Part shown: in pieces, positions 54,505 to 64,000 of the stretch
Layout: each line of letters starts with the position of its first letter
Position numbering within the stretch: the first letter of the stretch is position 1
Notes under the pieces: generated by a model
What the model was told of the DNA's origin: nothing
Seen by the model: the letters and a program-made list of their open reading frames with translations, nothing else
Database searches by the model: none
Assembly: GCA_963826695.1 (NCBI GenBank)
Contig: CAWGXZ010000006.1
Coordinates: forward strand, 62,001-126,000
Reading direction: 5' to 3'
DNA: 64,000 nt
Source: CAWGXZ01 sp963826695
Lineage (GTDB): Bacteria > Pseudomonadota > Gammaproteobacteria > Burkholderiales > Burkholderiaceae_C
Program-made: the position numbers and the translations under genes

Positions 54505-55924
54505 TCAGTCGATCTGCGCGATGCGCAGCAGGTTGGTGGTGCCGGGCGTGCCGAACGGCATGCCGGCTGCGATGACGAGGGTCTGGCCAGACCTCGCGAT
54601 TCCAAGCTTCACGGCGGTCGCCACCGCGAGCTCGGTCATCTCGTTGACGTCCGTCACGTCGTGGCACAGCACGGGATTCACCCCCCAGACCAGCGCAAGG
54701 CGGCGCGCGGTGGCCCGGCGCGGGGTCATTCCGATAATGGGTGCCCGCGGGCGCTCACGCGCCATGCGCAGCGCCGACGATCCCGTGCTGGTGTAGGCCA
54801 CCATGGCAGCGACATCCAGCAGGCCGGCCACCGAGCGCGCGGCCCAGCCGATCGCGTCGGCGGTGTTGGCGGGGGGCGCCGTGTGCGAGGATTCGATCGC
54901 ATCGCGGTAATGCGGATCGGCCTCGGTCTGCGCGATGATGCGGTCCATCATTTCGACGGATTCGAGTGGGTACTTGCCCGAGGCCGATTCGGCCGACAGC
55001 ATCACCGCGTCGGCGCCGTCGTAGATCGCAGTGGCGACGTCCGATGCTTCGGCGCGTGTCGGCACGGGTGCGGTGACCATCGACTCCAGCATCTGCGTCG
55101 CGACGATCACGGGCTTGCCGAGGCGGCGACAGGCGCGGACGATTCGCTTCTGGATTGCAGGAACCTGCTCGGCGGGCATCTCGACCCCGAGATCGCCGCG
55201 AGCGACCATCACCGCGTCGGTCTCTGCAAGGATTTCATCGAGGCTGTCGATCGCCGCCGGCTTCTCGAGCTTGGCGATGATTCCGGCACGACCCTGGACG
55301 ATCTGCTTGACCTCGACGATGTCGGCAGCGCGCTGGACGAACGACAGGGCGACCCAGTCGATGCCGAGCGTCAGACCGAAGTCGAGATCGGCTCGGTCCT
55401 TGACCGTCATTGCAGACAGCGGCAGCACCACCCCGGGGACATTGACGCCCTTGCGATCGGAGAGCATGCCGCCGTTCACCACGCGGGTTTCGGCGAAGTC
55501 GACGCCCGACTTCTCGACCTGCAGTCGCAGCCGGCCGTCGTCCAGCAGCAGCTCGGCGCCTGGCTGGAGCGCGGCGAAAATCTCCGGGTGCGGCATCGAG
55601 CCGCGGGTGGCGTCGCCCGGCCTGGACGCGTCGAGGTCGAGGCGAAACGACGCGCCCTCGACAAGCTTCACCGGGCCGCCGGCGAACGTGCCCACCCGCA
55701 GCTTCGGGCCCTGCAAATCGAGCAACACACCGATCGGACGACCGATGTCGCTCTCGATCGCGCGGATCAGATCGAGACGCTGCTTGTGGTCGGCGTGCGT
55801 GCCATGGCTGAAGTTCAGTCGGAACACGTCGGCACCGGCGCGAACCAGCGCTTCGATGGTGGCGCGGTCGGCGCTCGCGGGACCGAGCGTCGCGACGATC
55901 TTGGCATTGCAGGGCGAATTTCAT
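54505..55924 (-). CDS. pyk: Pyruvate kinase, one frameshift near the start
   Basis: Pyruvate kinase of about 472 residues, converting phosphoenolpyruvate and ADP to pyruvate and ATP. Signatures are VFRLNFSHGTHADH, GVLLDLQGPKLRVG, the active-site KLEKPAAIDSLDEIL, DAVMVARGDLGVEMP and IVATQMLESM. The ATG at 55924 overlaps the ttuD stop. An extra base near 55910 separates the first residues from AKIVATLGPASADRAT, which reads correctly in the next frame. It is 9 bp upstream of eno. Confidence 0.94.
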
Positions 55925-57208
55925 GGGTTGGTTCCGGTAGGCCGGCCGTCGATGACGATGGCGCGAAAGTCGTTCACATTGGTCAGCGTCGGGCCCGTCA
56001 CCACCGAGTCGCCGAGCGCCTCGAAGAAGCCATGGCCGTCGTTGTCGTCGAGGCGCTCCTGGGGCTTCAGTCCCAGGGCCCATGCGCGGGCGAGCGTGTC
56101 GGGCGCGAGCAGGGCGCCGGCAATCTCTTCCTGCCCGTCGACACCGTCGGTGTCTCCGGCAAGGGCATGAACCCCGGGTTCTCCGTTCAGCGCCAGTCCC
56201 AGCGACAGCAGGAACTCGACGTTTCGACCGCCGCGCCCTTGCCCCCGCAGGGTGACGGTCGCCTCACCGCCGGACAGCAGCACGCAAGGGCGCCGGAAGG
56301 GTTGATCGCGGCGCGCCACCTGCAGGGCGATCCCGGCCAGCGTCTTGGCCACATCGCGGGCTTCGCCTTCGATCGCGTCGCCGAGGATGTGGGCTTCGAA
56401 ACCCGCCTCGCGGGCGACGTTCGCCGCGGCCTCCAGCGCCATTTGCGGCGTTGCGATGAACCGCGTCTCGATGGCTTGGCAGTCGCGGGTCGCCGGGCTT
56501 CAGCGTCTCGCCTTCGCCGCTTTCGAGCAGGGCAAGCGCACGTGGCGGCACGTCGATCGCGTACCGACGCAGGATGTCCAACGCGTCCTGGCAGGTGCTC
56601 GGGTCGGCCACCGTCGGGCCAGAGGCGATATCGACCGGATCGTCACCGGGGACGTCGGACAGCAACAGGTTGATCACCCGCGCCGGCCGGCATGCCGCAG
56701 CCAGTCGCCCGCCCTTGATGGCCGACAGGTGCCTGCGCACGCAGTTCATGTCGCCGATGCCGGCGCCACTGGCCAGCAGGGCACGGTTGAGCGCCTGCTC
56801 GTCGGCCAGGGTGAGGCCGGGCAACGGCAGCGGCAACAGCGACGACCCACCGCCCGAGATCAGACACAGCACGAGGTCGTCAGGAGTCAGGCCCTGGACG
56901 GTTTGCAGGAGCCGCCTCGCCGCCGCCTGGCCGGCTGCATCGGGTACCGGGTGCGCTGCCTCGACGATGTCGATGCGCTCGCAGCGCACCGCGTAGCCGT
57001 ATCGCGTCACGACCAGACCCGAGAGCGGTCCATGCCAGTGGTCTTCGACAGCCCGCGCCATCGCGGCCGAGGCCTTACCGGCGCCGATCACCACCAGCCG
57101 ACCCGCTGGCGGATTTGGCAGGTGGCGGGGGATGCACCGCGCAGGCTGCGCTGCGGCGATGGCCGCATCGAACATGGAGCGCAGCAGCCTGCGCGGCTCG
57201 TACGGCAT
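55921..57208 (-). CDS. ttuD: Glycerate 2-kinase / hydroxypyruvate reductase family (MOFRL), one frameshift
   Basis: A MOFRL-family glycerate kinase of about 428 residues, forming 2-phosphoglycerate from glycerate. Signatures are LVVIGAGKASAAMARAVED, VVTRYGYAVRCERIDIVEAAHPVPD, LVLCLISGGGSSLL and the MOFRL block VLLSGGEATVTLRGQGRGGRN, with LAGDTDGVDG near the C-terminus. A frame change near 56496 splits it between DILRRYAIDVPPRAL and MALEAAANVAREAG. It is followed directly by pyk and eno, the next two steps, which supports the kinase rather than the reductase name. Confidence 0.9.
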
Positions 57209-57385
57209 CACGATCCGCCTCGGCGTCTGAATACACAGTGCATGTCTTGTCTCCCGATCGTGAGATTTGCAGGCGTGAGCCCGCCCCACAGCGCTTCTCG
57301 GCTGTTTCGGTAATAGGGGGTGGCGCCGCGGCGCCGACCCTTGCGATCCGGACCCGCACGCCCGTCGGGCGCGCGGTCCGTCAGG

Positions 57386-58471
57386 TCACGCTGCCTTGCG
57401 CTGCGCCACGGAGACGAGGTTGCAGACAGCAGCCGTGACCTCGGCCGTCGTGGCACGGCCGCCCAGGTCCCGGGTGTGCAGCGCCGGGTTTCCAGTGACC
57501 TGCTCGATGGCTTGCATGACGCGCTTGGCCGCCTCGGGCTCGCCCAGGTGATCGAGCATCATGACCACCGACCAGAAGGTGCCGACCGGGTTGGCCAAGC
57601 CCTTGCCCATGATGTCGAAGGCGGAGCCGTGGATCGGCTCGAACATCGACGGGTAGCGATGCTCGGGATCGATGTTGCCGGTCGGTGCGATACCCAGGCT
57701 GCCGGCGAGTGCCGCGGCCAGGTCGCTCAGGATGTCCGCATGCAGGTTGGTTGCCACGATCGTGTCGAGCGAGGCCGGACGGTTGATCATGCGGGCCGTC
57801 GATGCATCGACGAGTTCCTTGTCCCAGGTGACGTCCGGAAACTCCTTCGAGATTTGCAGCGCGATCTCGTCCCACATCACCATGGCGTGGCGTTGTGCAT
57901 TGCTCTTGGTGATCACGGTGAGCAGCTTGCGCGGCCGCGACTGAGCCAGCTTGAAGGCGAAGCGCATGATGCGTTCGACGCCGGCGCGCGTCATCATCGA
58001 CAAGTCGGTCGCGGCTTCGATCGGGTGCCCCTGGTGGACGCGGCCGCCGACGCCCGAGTACTCACCTTCGGAGTTCTCGCGAACGATGACCCAGTTCAGA
58101 TCGTCCGGTCCGCAACGCTTCAGGGGACCGTCGATGCCAGGCAGGATGCGCGTCGGGCGCACATTGGCATACTGGTCGAAGCCCTGGCAGATCTTCAGGC
58201 GCAAGCCCCAGAGGGTGATGTGATCGGGAATGTTCGCGTCGCCGGCCGAGCCGAACAGGATTGCGTCCTTGTCGCGCAAGGCATCGAGGCCGTCGTCCGG
58301 CATCATGACGCCGTGCTCGCGGAAGTAGTCGCCACCCCAGTCGAAATTCTCGAAATCGAAGCGAAAGGCGTTGCTCGACGTGGCGAGCGCTTCGAGCACT
58401 TGCCGGCCGGCAGGAACGACTTCCTTGCCGATGCCGTCTCCGGGGATGGTGGCGATTGAGTAGGTCTTCAA
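57386..58471 (-). CDS. ttuC: Tartrate / D-malate dehydrogenase (decarboxylating)
   Basis: A 361-residue member of the isocitrate/isopropylmalate dehydrogenase family matching TtuC/DmlA. Signatures are IATIPGDGIGKEVVPAG, FGSAGDANIPDH, the substrate-binding ANVRPTRILPG, VIVRENSEGEYSGVGG, and VATNLHADILSDLAAAL with the metal Asp residues. Family members oxidise tartrate or D-malate and can form D-glycerate from meso-tartrate. First gene of the cassette. The 177 bp to ttuD contain a 14-bp GC palindrome (57322-57335) but no gene. Confidence 0.92.
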   Translation of the reverse strand: MKTYSIATIPGDGIGKEVVPAGRQVLEALATSSNAFRFDFENFDWGGDYFREHGVMMPDDGLDALRDKDAILFGSAGDANIPDHITLWGLRLKICQGFDQYANVRPTRILPGIDGPLKRCGPDDLNWVIVRENSEGEYSGVGGRVHQGHPIEAATDLSMMTRAGVERIMRFAFKLAQSRPRKLLTVITKSNAQRHAMVMWDEIALQISKEFPDVTWDKELVDASTARMINRPASLDTIVATNLHADILSDLAAALAGSLGIAPTGNIDPEHRYPSMFEPIHGSAFDIMGKGLANPVGTFWSVVMMLDHLGEPEAAKRVMQAIEQVTGNPALHTRDLGGRATTAEVTAAVCNLVSVAQRKAA

Positions 58472-58582
58472 GACTTGTCTCCGTGGGTGGTTGGCGGTGT
58501 GGTGACTGTAGGAGTCGGGTTGCCTTCGCGGTCATCCACAAAGTGAAACCATCGTTTACCTGGAGTTAACAGCGGCGCCGAC

Positions 58583-59512
58583 ATGACCAGCGGAATTCAA
58601 CCTGCGGACCTGGGCTTTTTCTCGGTCCTCGCCGGCGCTGGCAGCCTCAGCGCTGCCGCTCGCGAGCTCGGCGTCACGACACCGGCTGTCAGCAAGCATC
58701 TCGCGTTGATGGAGTCGCGAGTCGGTGTGTCGCTGGTCAACCGGACGACGCGTCGCATGAGCCTCACGCCCGAGGGCGAGGTGTATCTGGAGCACGCGCG
58801 CCGAATCCTCGGCGAGATCAGCGACATGGAGGAATTGATCGGCGTTTCCAAGGCGGTGCCGAACGGGCTGTTGCGGGTCAATGCGACGCTCGGCTTCGGC
58901 CGCAGTCACGTTGCGCCGTTGATCTCCCGCTTCATCCGCAAGTACCCGCGGGTCGAGGTGCAGTTGCAGCTATCGGTCAATCCGCCGCCGCTGACCGAAG
59001 ATTCGTTCGATGTCTGCATCCGCTTCGGCGCACCGCCGGATGCCCGCGTGATCGCCAGGCACATCGCGCCGAACCGCCGGCTGCTGTGCGCGTCGCCGTC
59101 GTATCTCGCCAAGCAAGGCACACCGCGGGTACCGAACGACCTGACGCAGCACAACTGCATCGGCATCCGCCAGGGCGACGAGGCCTACGGCGTGTGGCGT
59201 CTGGCAAGCGGACGAGGACGCAACGCGAGCACCGAAACCGTCAAGGTCCGCGGCAACCTGACCACGAACGATGGCGAAATCGCGGTCAACTGGGCGCTCG
59301 ACGGTCACGGCGTCCTGATGCGGGCGGAATGGGACATCGAGCGCTTCCTGAGAAACGGCCGCCTGGTGCAGGTGCTTCCGCAGTACTACACACCGGACGC
59401 CGACATCCACGCGGTGTATCCCCACCGCCATCAGATGGCGGCACGGGTGCGCGCCTTTGTCGATTTCGTCGCCTTGTCGTTCATGCAACAGGCCGCGGCC
59501 AACAGGTCGTAG
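58583..59512 (+). CDS. LysR-type transcriptional regulator of the tartrate cassette
   Basis: A 309-residue LysR regulator of the TtuA / aromatic-acid-like subgroup. The helix-turn-helix is FFSVLAGAGSLSAAARELG with VTTPAVSKHLALMESRVG. The effector domain includes NGLLRVNATLGFGRSHVAPL, FDVCIRFGAPPDARV and HNCIGIRQGD. It is divergent from ttuC with 111 bp between starts, the standard arrangement for control of the adjacent operon. Confidence 0.93.
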   Translation: MTSGIQPADLGFFSVLAGAGSLSAAARELGVTTPAVSKHLALMESRVGVSLVNRTTRRMSLTPEGEVYLEHARRILGEISDMEELIGVSKAVPNGLLRVNATLGFGRSHVAPLISRFIRKYPRVEVQLQLSVNPPPLTEDSFDVCIRFGAPPDARVIARHIAPNRRLLCASPSYLAKQGTPRVPNDLTQHNCIGIRQGDEAYGVWRLASGRGRNASTETVKVRGNLTTNDGEIAVNWALDGHGVLMRAEWDIERFLRNGRLVQVLPQYYTPDADIHAVYPHRHQMAARVRAFVDFVALSFMQQAAANRS

Positions 59513-59575
59513 CCTTCGGCACTTTTACCGGGTAGGGCGGGGCAGCCGTTCGTATCGGCTTGCGCTGAACCCCGC

Positions 59576-60854
59576 CTACCGCCCCTTCAGAACACCGTCC
59601 CGTCGCTTTCGATATCGAGCGGCGGCCTGCCGCCGCGCAGCGTGCTCGGCCAGTTCGCGCCCCGCGGCCCACGTTCCGCCTTGGAGGATGCACGCCAGCG
59701 GCATCTGCGCGGCATCGACGCCGAGCCTTTGACGCACCAGCGGCGCCAGCTCGTCGATCAGGGTGACGGTGAGCGCGCGCCACTCGACCACCGCCTCGTC
59801 GCCGACCTTCAGAGGGCGCCGCAGCAGCGCCGCATCGCGCGGCACGATCACGCCGCTGTCGATCAGCAGGCCGCCGTTGCGGTATTCGGGCAGCGCGGTC
59901 AGCGAATCGAGGCCGGTCACGCGCACGCCCGCCCACTCGAACGGTTCGAGCAGCGAATACGCGAGCCATTGGGTCAGCTTGTGGAACGGCACCCAGCCGG
60001 CGGTGGTGCCGTGCGCGCCGGAGATCGTCGATTCGCCGCCGGCCCAGGGATGCGGCCAGACATCGCCGAGCGGCACGCCGTGCAGCACGCTGCCGGTCAG
60101 CCAGATCGGCGCGAAGGCATCGAGCAGAGCGCGCAACAGTTCGCCGGCGTCGACCGTGTCGCGGCGGCCGGCGTCGGTCAGGCGGTCGAACACCGCACCT
60201 GGCCGGGCCTCCACGCCACCGGCTGCATGCAGCGCATTGCCGAGCCGGTTGAGCAGGGCCGTTCGGCCTTCCAGTCCGCGCAGGGGGTTGCTCTCGCCGG
60301 CCTGAAGGGCACGCGCCAGTGCGCTGGCGTGGAGCTGCTGCAACGCTGCTGCATCGACGCGCAGCGGATCGTCGGGCGTCGCCGAGAACAGGCCCGCGGC
60401 AAAGGCGCGCAGGCTGGCGACCGCCAGGCCTTCGGAGCGGCCGAAGCGCTGGCCGGTCTGCGCGTCGTCGAACTGCCAGTCGGGGCCGGCACCGGCATCG
60501 AGCAGCACGCTGACGGTTGCCAGGTCGATCCGGGCGCGCGCCTGCTCGGCGGCGGGGCGGCCGGCGAGCAGCGCGTCGAGTTCGGCCAGCCGCGGCACGC
60601 CGCCGACATCGAAATGCCGCCAGCGGCTGTGATACGGGATGCGCAGATCGGGGTAGGCGGCGCGCGTCACCCGCTCGACAACGGCCGCGGCGTCGTCGAG
60701 CCGCGCCCGGTCGACCGTGAAGTACGACGATGTGCCGCTGCTCACCGCGCGCGTGACGGCCGCGCAGCGCACGCGGATCGTCGCCGGATCGCGCAGCAGG
60801 GTGATCGCGTCGGGGCCGTGGCGCGGCCGCACTGGCGCCGGAGCCGAACCGGCG

Positions 60855-60862
<8 letters not shown>
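59576..60862 (-). CDS. URC4/urg3 family protein (DUF1688), uracil catabolism
   Basis: A 428-residue protein of the DUF1688 family, which includes fungal Urc4/Urg3. Blocks: YFTVDRARLDDAAAVVERV, PYHSRWRHFDVGG, VSVLLDAGAGPDWQFDD, RSEGLAVASLRAFAAGLFS, WPHPWAGGESTISG and FHKLTQWLAYSLLEP. The biochemical step is not settled. It overlaps by 8 bp the gene for the GTP-cyclohydrolase-II-like URC1 homologue, the same pairing known for the URC uracil pathway in yeasts and some bacteria. Confidence 0.88.
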
Positions 60863-62126
<1,264 letters not shown>

Positions 62127-62253
62127 GGTAAGGGCACGCCTTTGATGCAGCAGGGGCGCATGATCACACGGTGGCTGCTTCCACGGCCTTGCAATGCGGC
62201 TGGCAGCACCCCCGCCTCGTAAAATCGCCCGGCCTGCCGCTACCGCCCTCACC

Positions 62254-63671
62254 ATGCTTGATACCGAACCGTCGGCGCTGACCGCGCTCAGCCCGCTCGA
62301 CGGCCGCTATGCCGCCAAGGTCGCGGCGCTGCGCCCCCTGCTTTCCGAGTTCGGGCTGATGCACCGCCGGGTCGAGGTCGAAGTCGAGTGGTTCATCGCC
62401 CTGTCGGACGCCGGCCTGCCCGAGTTCGCGCCGCTCGGCGCCGCGGCGCGCGACCACCTGCAGCGCGCGGGTGCGCGACTTCTCGCTGGCCGATGCGCAG
62501 GCCATCAAGGACATCGAGCGCACCACCAACCACGACGTCAAGGCGGTCGAGTACTGGCTCAAGGGCTGCTTCGAGCGCGCAGGCGAGCTCGCCGCAGAGC
62601 TGCTCGCCGCCGGCGAATTCGTCCACTTCGCCTGCACCAGCGAGGACATCAACAACACCAGCCACGCGCTGATGCTGAAGGCGGCGCGCGACGAGGTGCT
62701 GCTGCCCGCGCTCGACCGGGTCGATCGCCTCGCTGCAGCGCGATGGCGCACGAGCATGCCGACGTGCCGATGCTCGCCCGCACGCACGGCCAGACCGCCA
62801 GCCCGACGACCGTCGGCAAGGAAGCTCGCCAACGTCGTCGCCCGCCTGGCCACGGCGCGCGCAGCGCATCGCCCAGGTCGCCTGCTCGCCAAGATGAACG
62901 GCGCCGTCGGCAACTACAACGCGCACCTCGCGGCGTATCCGCGAGATCGACTGGGAGGCGTTCAGCGCGCGGCGGTCGTCGAGCAGCAGCTCGGACCTGA
63001 GCTTCAACGCCTACACGATCCAGATCGAGCCGCACGACTGCATGGCCGAGCTGTTCGACGCGCTGGCGCGCGCCAACACCATCCTGATCGACTGGTCGCG
63101 CGACGTCTGGGGCTACGTCAGCCTCGGCTACTTCACGGCAGAAGCATCAAGGCCGGCGAGATCGGCTCGAGCACGATGCCGCACAAGGTCAACCCGATCG
63201 ACTTCGAGAATGCCGAAGGCAACTTCGGCCTGGCCAATGCGCTGCTCGTCGCACCTGAGCCAGAAGCTGCCGATCTCGCGCTTCCAGCGCGACCTGACCG
63301 ACAGCACCGTGCTGCGCAACATGGGCGTGGCGCTCGGCCACACGCTGCTCGGCTACGACAGCGCTGCTGCGCGGCATGGCCAAGCTCGAGGTCGACCGCG
63401 GCGCGCTCGCGGCCGACCTCGACGCCGCCTGGGAAGTGCTCGCCGAGCCGATCCAGACCGTCATGCGCCGCTACGGCCTGCCGAACCCCTACGAGCGGCT
63501 GAAGGAGCTGACGCGCGGCAAGGCGATCACGCGCGAGGCGCTGCGCGCCTTCATCGAGACGCTGGAGATCCCGGCTGCCGAGCGTGCCCGCCTGCTGGCG
63601 CTGACGCCGGGCGGCTACACCGGCGCTGGCGGCACAGCTGGCACGGCGCGTCGACGCCGGGCGCGCAGTGA
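62254..63671 (-). other. Complement of purB region: no supported minus-strand gene
   Basis: Several open minus-strand stretches across this segment are high-GC shadows of the plus-strand purB gene and carry no family signature. Confidence 0.6.
62254..63671 (+). CDS. purB: Adenylosuccinate lyase, about ten or more frameshifts
   Basis: Adenylosuccinate lyase of purine synthesis, about 465 residues if repaired. Start MLDTEPSALTALSPLDGRYA. Conserved pieces appear in all three frames in the right order: DFSLADAQAIKDIERTTNHD, ACTSEDINNTSHALM, MLARTHGQTASPTTVGKE, KMNGAVGNYNAHLAAYP, AYTIQIEPHDCMAELFD, the signature GEIGSSTMPHKVNPIDFENA, and LAEPIQTVMRRYG. Breaks fall near 62473, 62744, 62823, 62865, 62882, 62940, 63137, 63146, 63249, 63362 and 63625. 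They are mostly single-base insertions. The catalytic sequence is undamaged between breaks, so errors are far likelier than decay. It overlaps pyrF at GTGA. Confidence 0.93.
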
Positions 63672-64000
63672 ACTTCACCGAGATGCTGCTCGGCGCCGAG
63701 CGCCGCAACGACTCGCTGCTCTGCGTCGGCCTCGACCCCGAGCCCGAGCGCTTTCCCGGCGACTGGCGCGGCGATCCGCGGCGCATCTTCGACTTCTGCG
63801 CTGCGAATCGTCGACGCGACGCGCGACCTGGTGATCGCCTACAAGCCGCAGATCGCCTACTTCGCCGCCCACCGCGCCGAGGACCAGCTCGAGCGGCTGA
63901 TCGACGCACATCCACCGCGTCGCACCCGGGGTGCCGGTGATCCTCGACGCCAAGCGCGGCGACATCGGCAGCACCGCCGAGCAGTACGCGCGCGAGGCCT
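63668..64000 (+). CDS. pyrF: Orotidine 5'-phosphate decarboxylase (type 2), 3' partial, two frameshifts
   Basis: The start of a subfamily-2 OMP decarboxylase, which makes UMP. GTG start at 63668 overlapping the purB stop. NFTEMLLGAERRNDSLLCVG and LDPEPERFPGDW are followed, after extra bases near 63802 and 63906, by RDLVIAYKPQIAYFAAHRAE and the active-site VILDAKRGDIGSTAEQYA. The gene runs off the window end. Confidence 0.9.

Noticed and set aside
54220..56673. Long plus-strand open frame across eno, pyk and ttuD
   Set aside because: It is the antisense of three clear enzymes and has only low-complexity Arg/Asp/Gly/Val sequence.
57322..57335. GGCGCCGCGGCGCC palindrome between ttuC and ttuD as a terminator
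   Set aside because: There is no T run on either strand after it, and such GC palindromes arise readily in DNA of this composition.
62254..63671. purB as a decayed pseudogene or a case of programmed frameshifting
   Set aside because: Ten or more breaks occur with conserved catalytic sequence between them, no slippery-site pattern, and the same error style in adjacent pyrF; error in the sequence is the simpler reading.

Overview
The window is about 64 kb of high-GC DNA, roughly two thirds G+C by eye. It is dense in tripartite-tricarboxylate (Bug-type) receptors, LysR regulators, aromatic-acid catabolism and MXKDX-type proteins, which fits a betaproteobacterium of the order Burkholderiales. 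I cannot name the genus. No rRNA, tRNA, CRISPR array, prophage or complete insertion sequence was seen.

Layout. (1) 1-13.1 kb: two Bug receptors, a TPR membrane protein, a phospholipase-D lipoprotein, a mandelate-racemase homologue, panC-panB, a large GGDEF/EAL protein, a 275-bp MITE-like element and a ketopantoate-reductase homologue. (2) 13.3-27.8 kb: a gallate / 4-oxalomesaconate catabolic cluster with gallate dioxygenase, LigJ, LigK and LigI homologues, two paralogous LysR regulators, several orphan substrate-binding proteins and a porin. Four intergenic sites in this cluster share one operator-like motif. (3) 28-43.9 kb: a beta-propeller lipoprotein, then a minus-strand phenylalanine/tyrosine operon (hppD-hmgA-fahA-phhB-phhA-SDR). 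Next come a gamma-carbonic-anhydrase-like protein, a Bug / CoA-transferase / HMG-CoA-lyase group with a divergent LysR, a tungstate-type receptor, upp and a DUF6880 protein. (4) 44.2-51.9 kb: a minus-strand oxidative-repair run (cytochrome b, molybdopterin oxidoreductase, Met-rich MXKDX protein, DipZ-like protein, broken msrA, msrB, msrA, YbhB-like protein). A two-component system is transcribed divergently from it. (5) 52-59.5 kb: a tartrate/glycerate cassette (ttuC, ttuD, pyk, eno, Bug) with a divergent LysR. Together these enzymes would carry glycerate all the way to pyruvate. (6) 59.6-64 kb: a URC4/URC1-type uracil-catabolism pair, purB and the start of pyrF.

The window holds eight Bug receptors and three other solute-binding proteins but no transporter membrane subunit.

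Sequence quality is uneven. Single-base indels interrupt many reading frames, with dense clusters at about 48.3-51.6 kb and 62.4-64 kb that run through the essential gene purB. I treat these as probable sequencing or assembly errors rather than gene decay, and give such genes as one CDS with the break positions.
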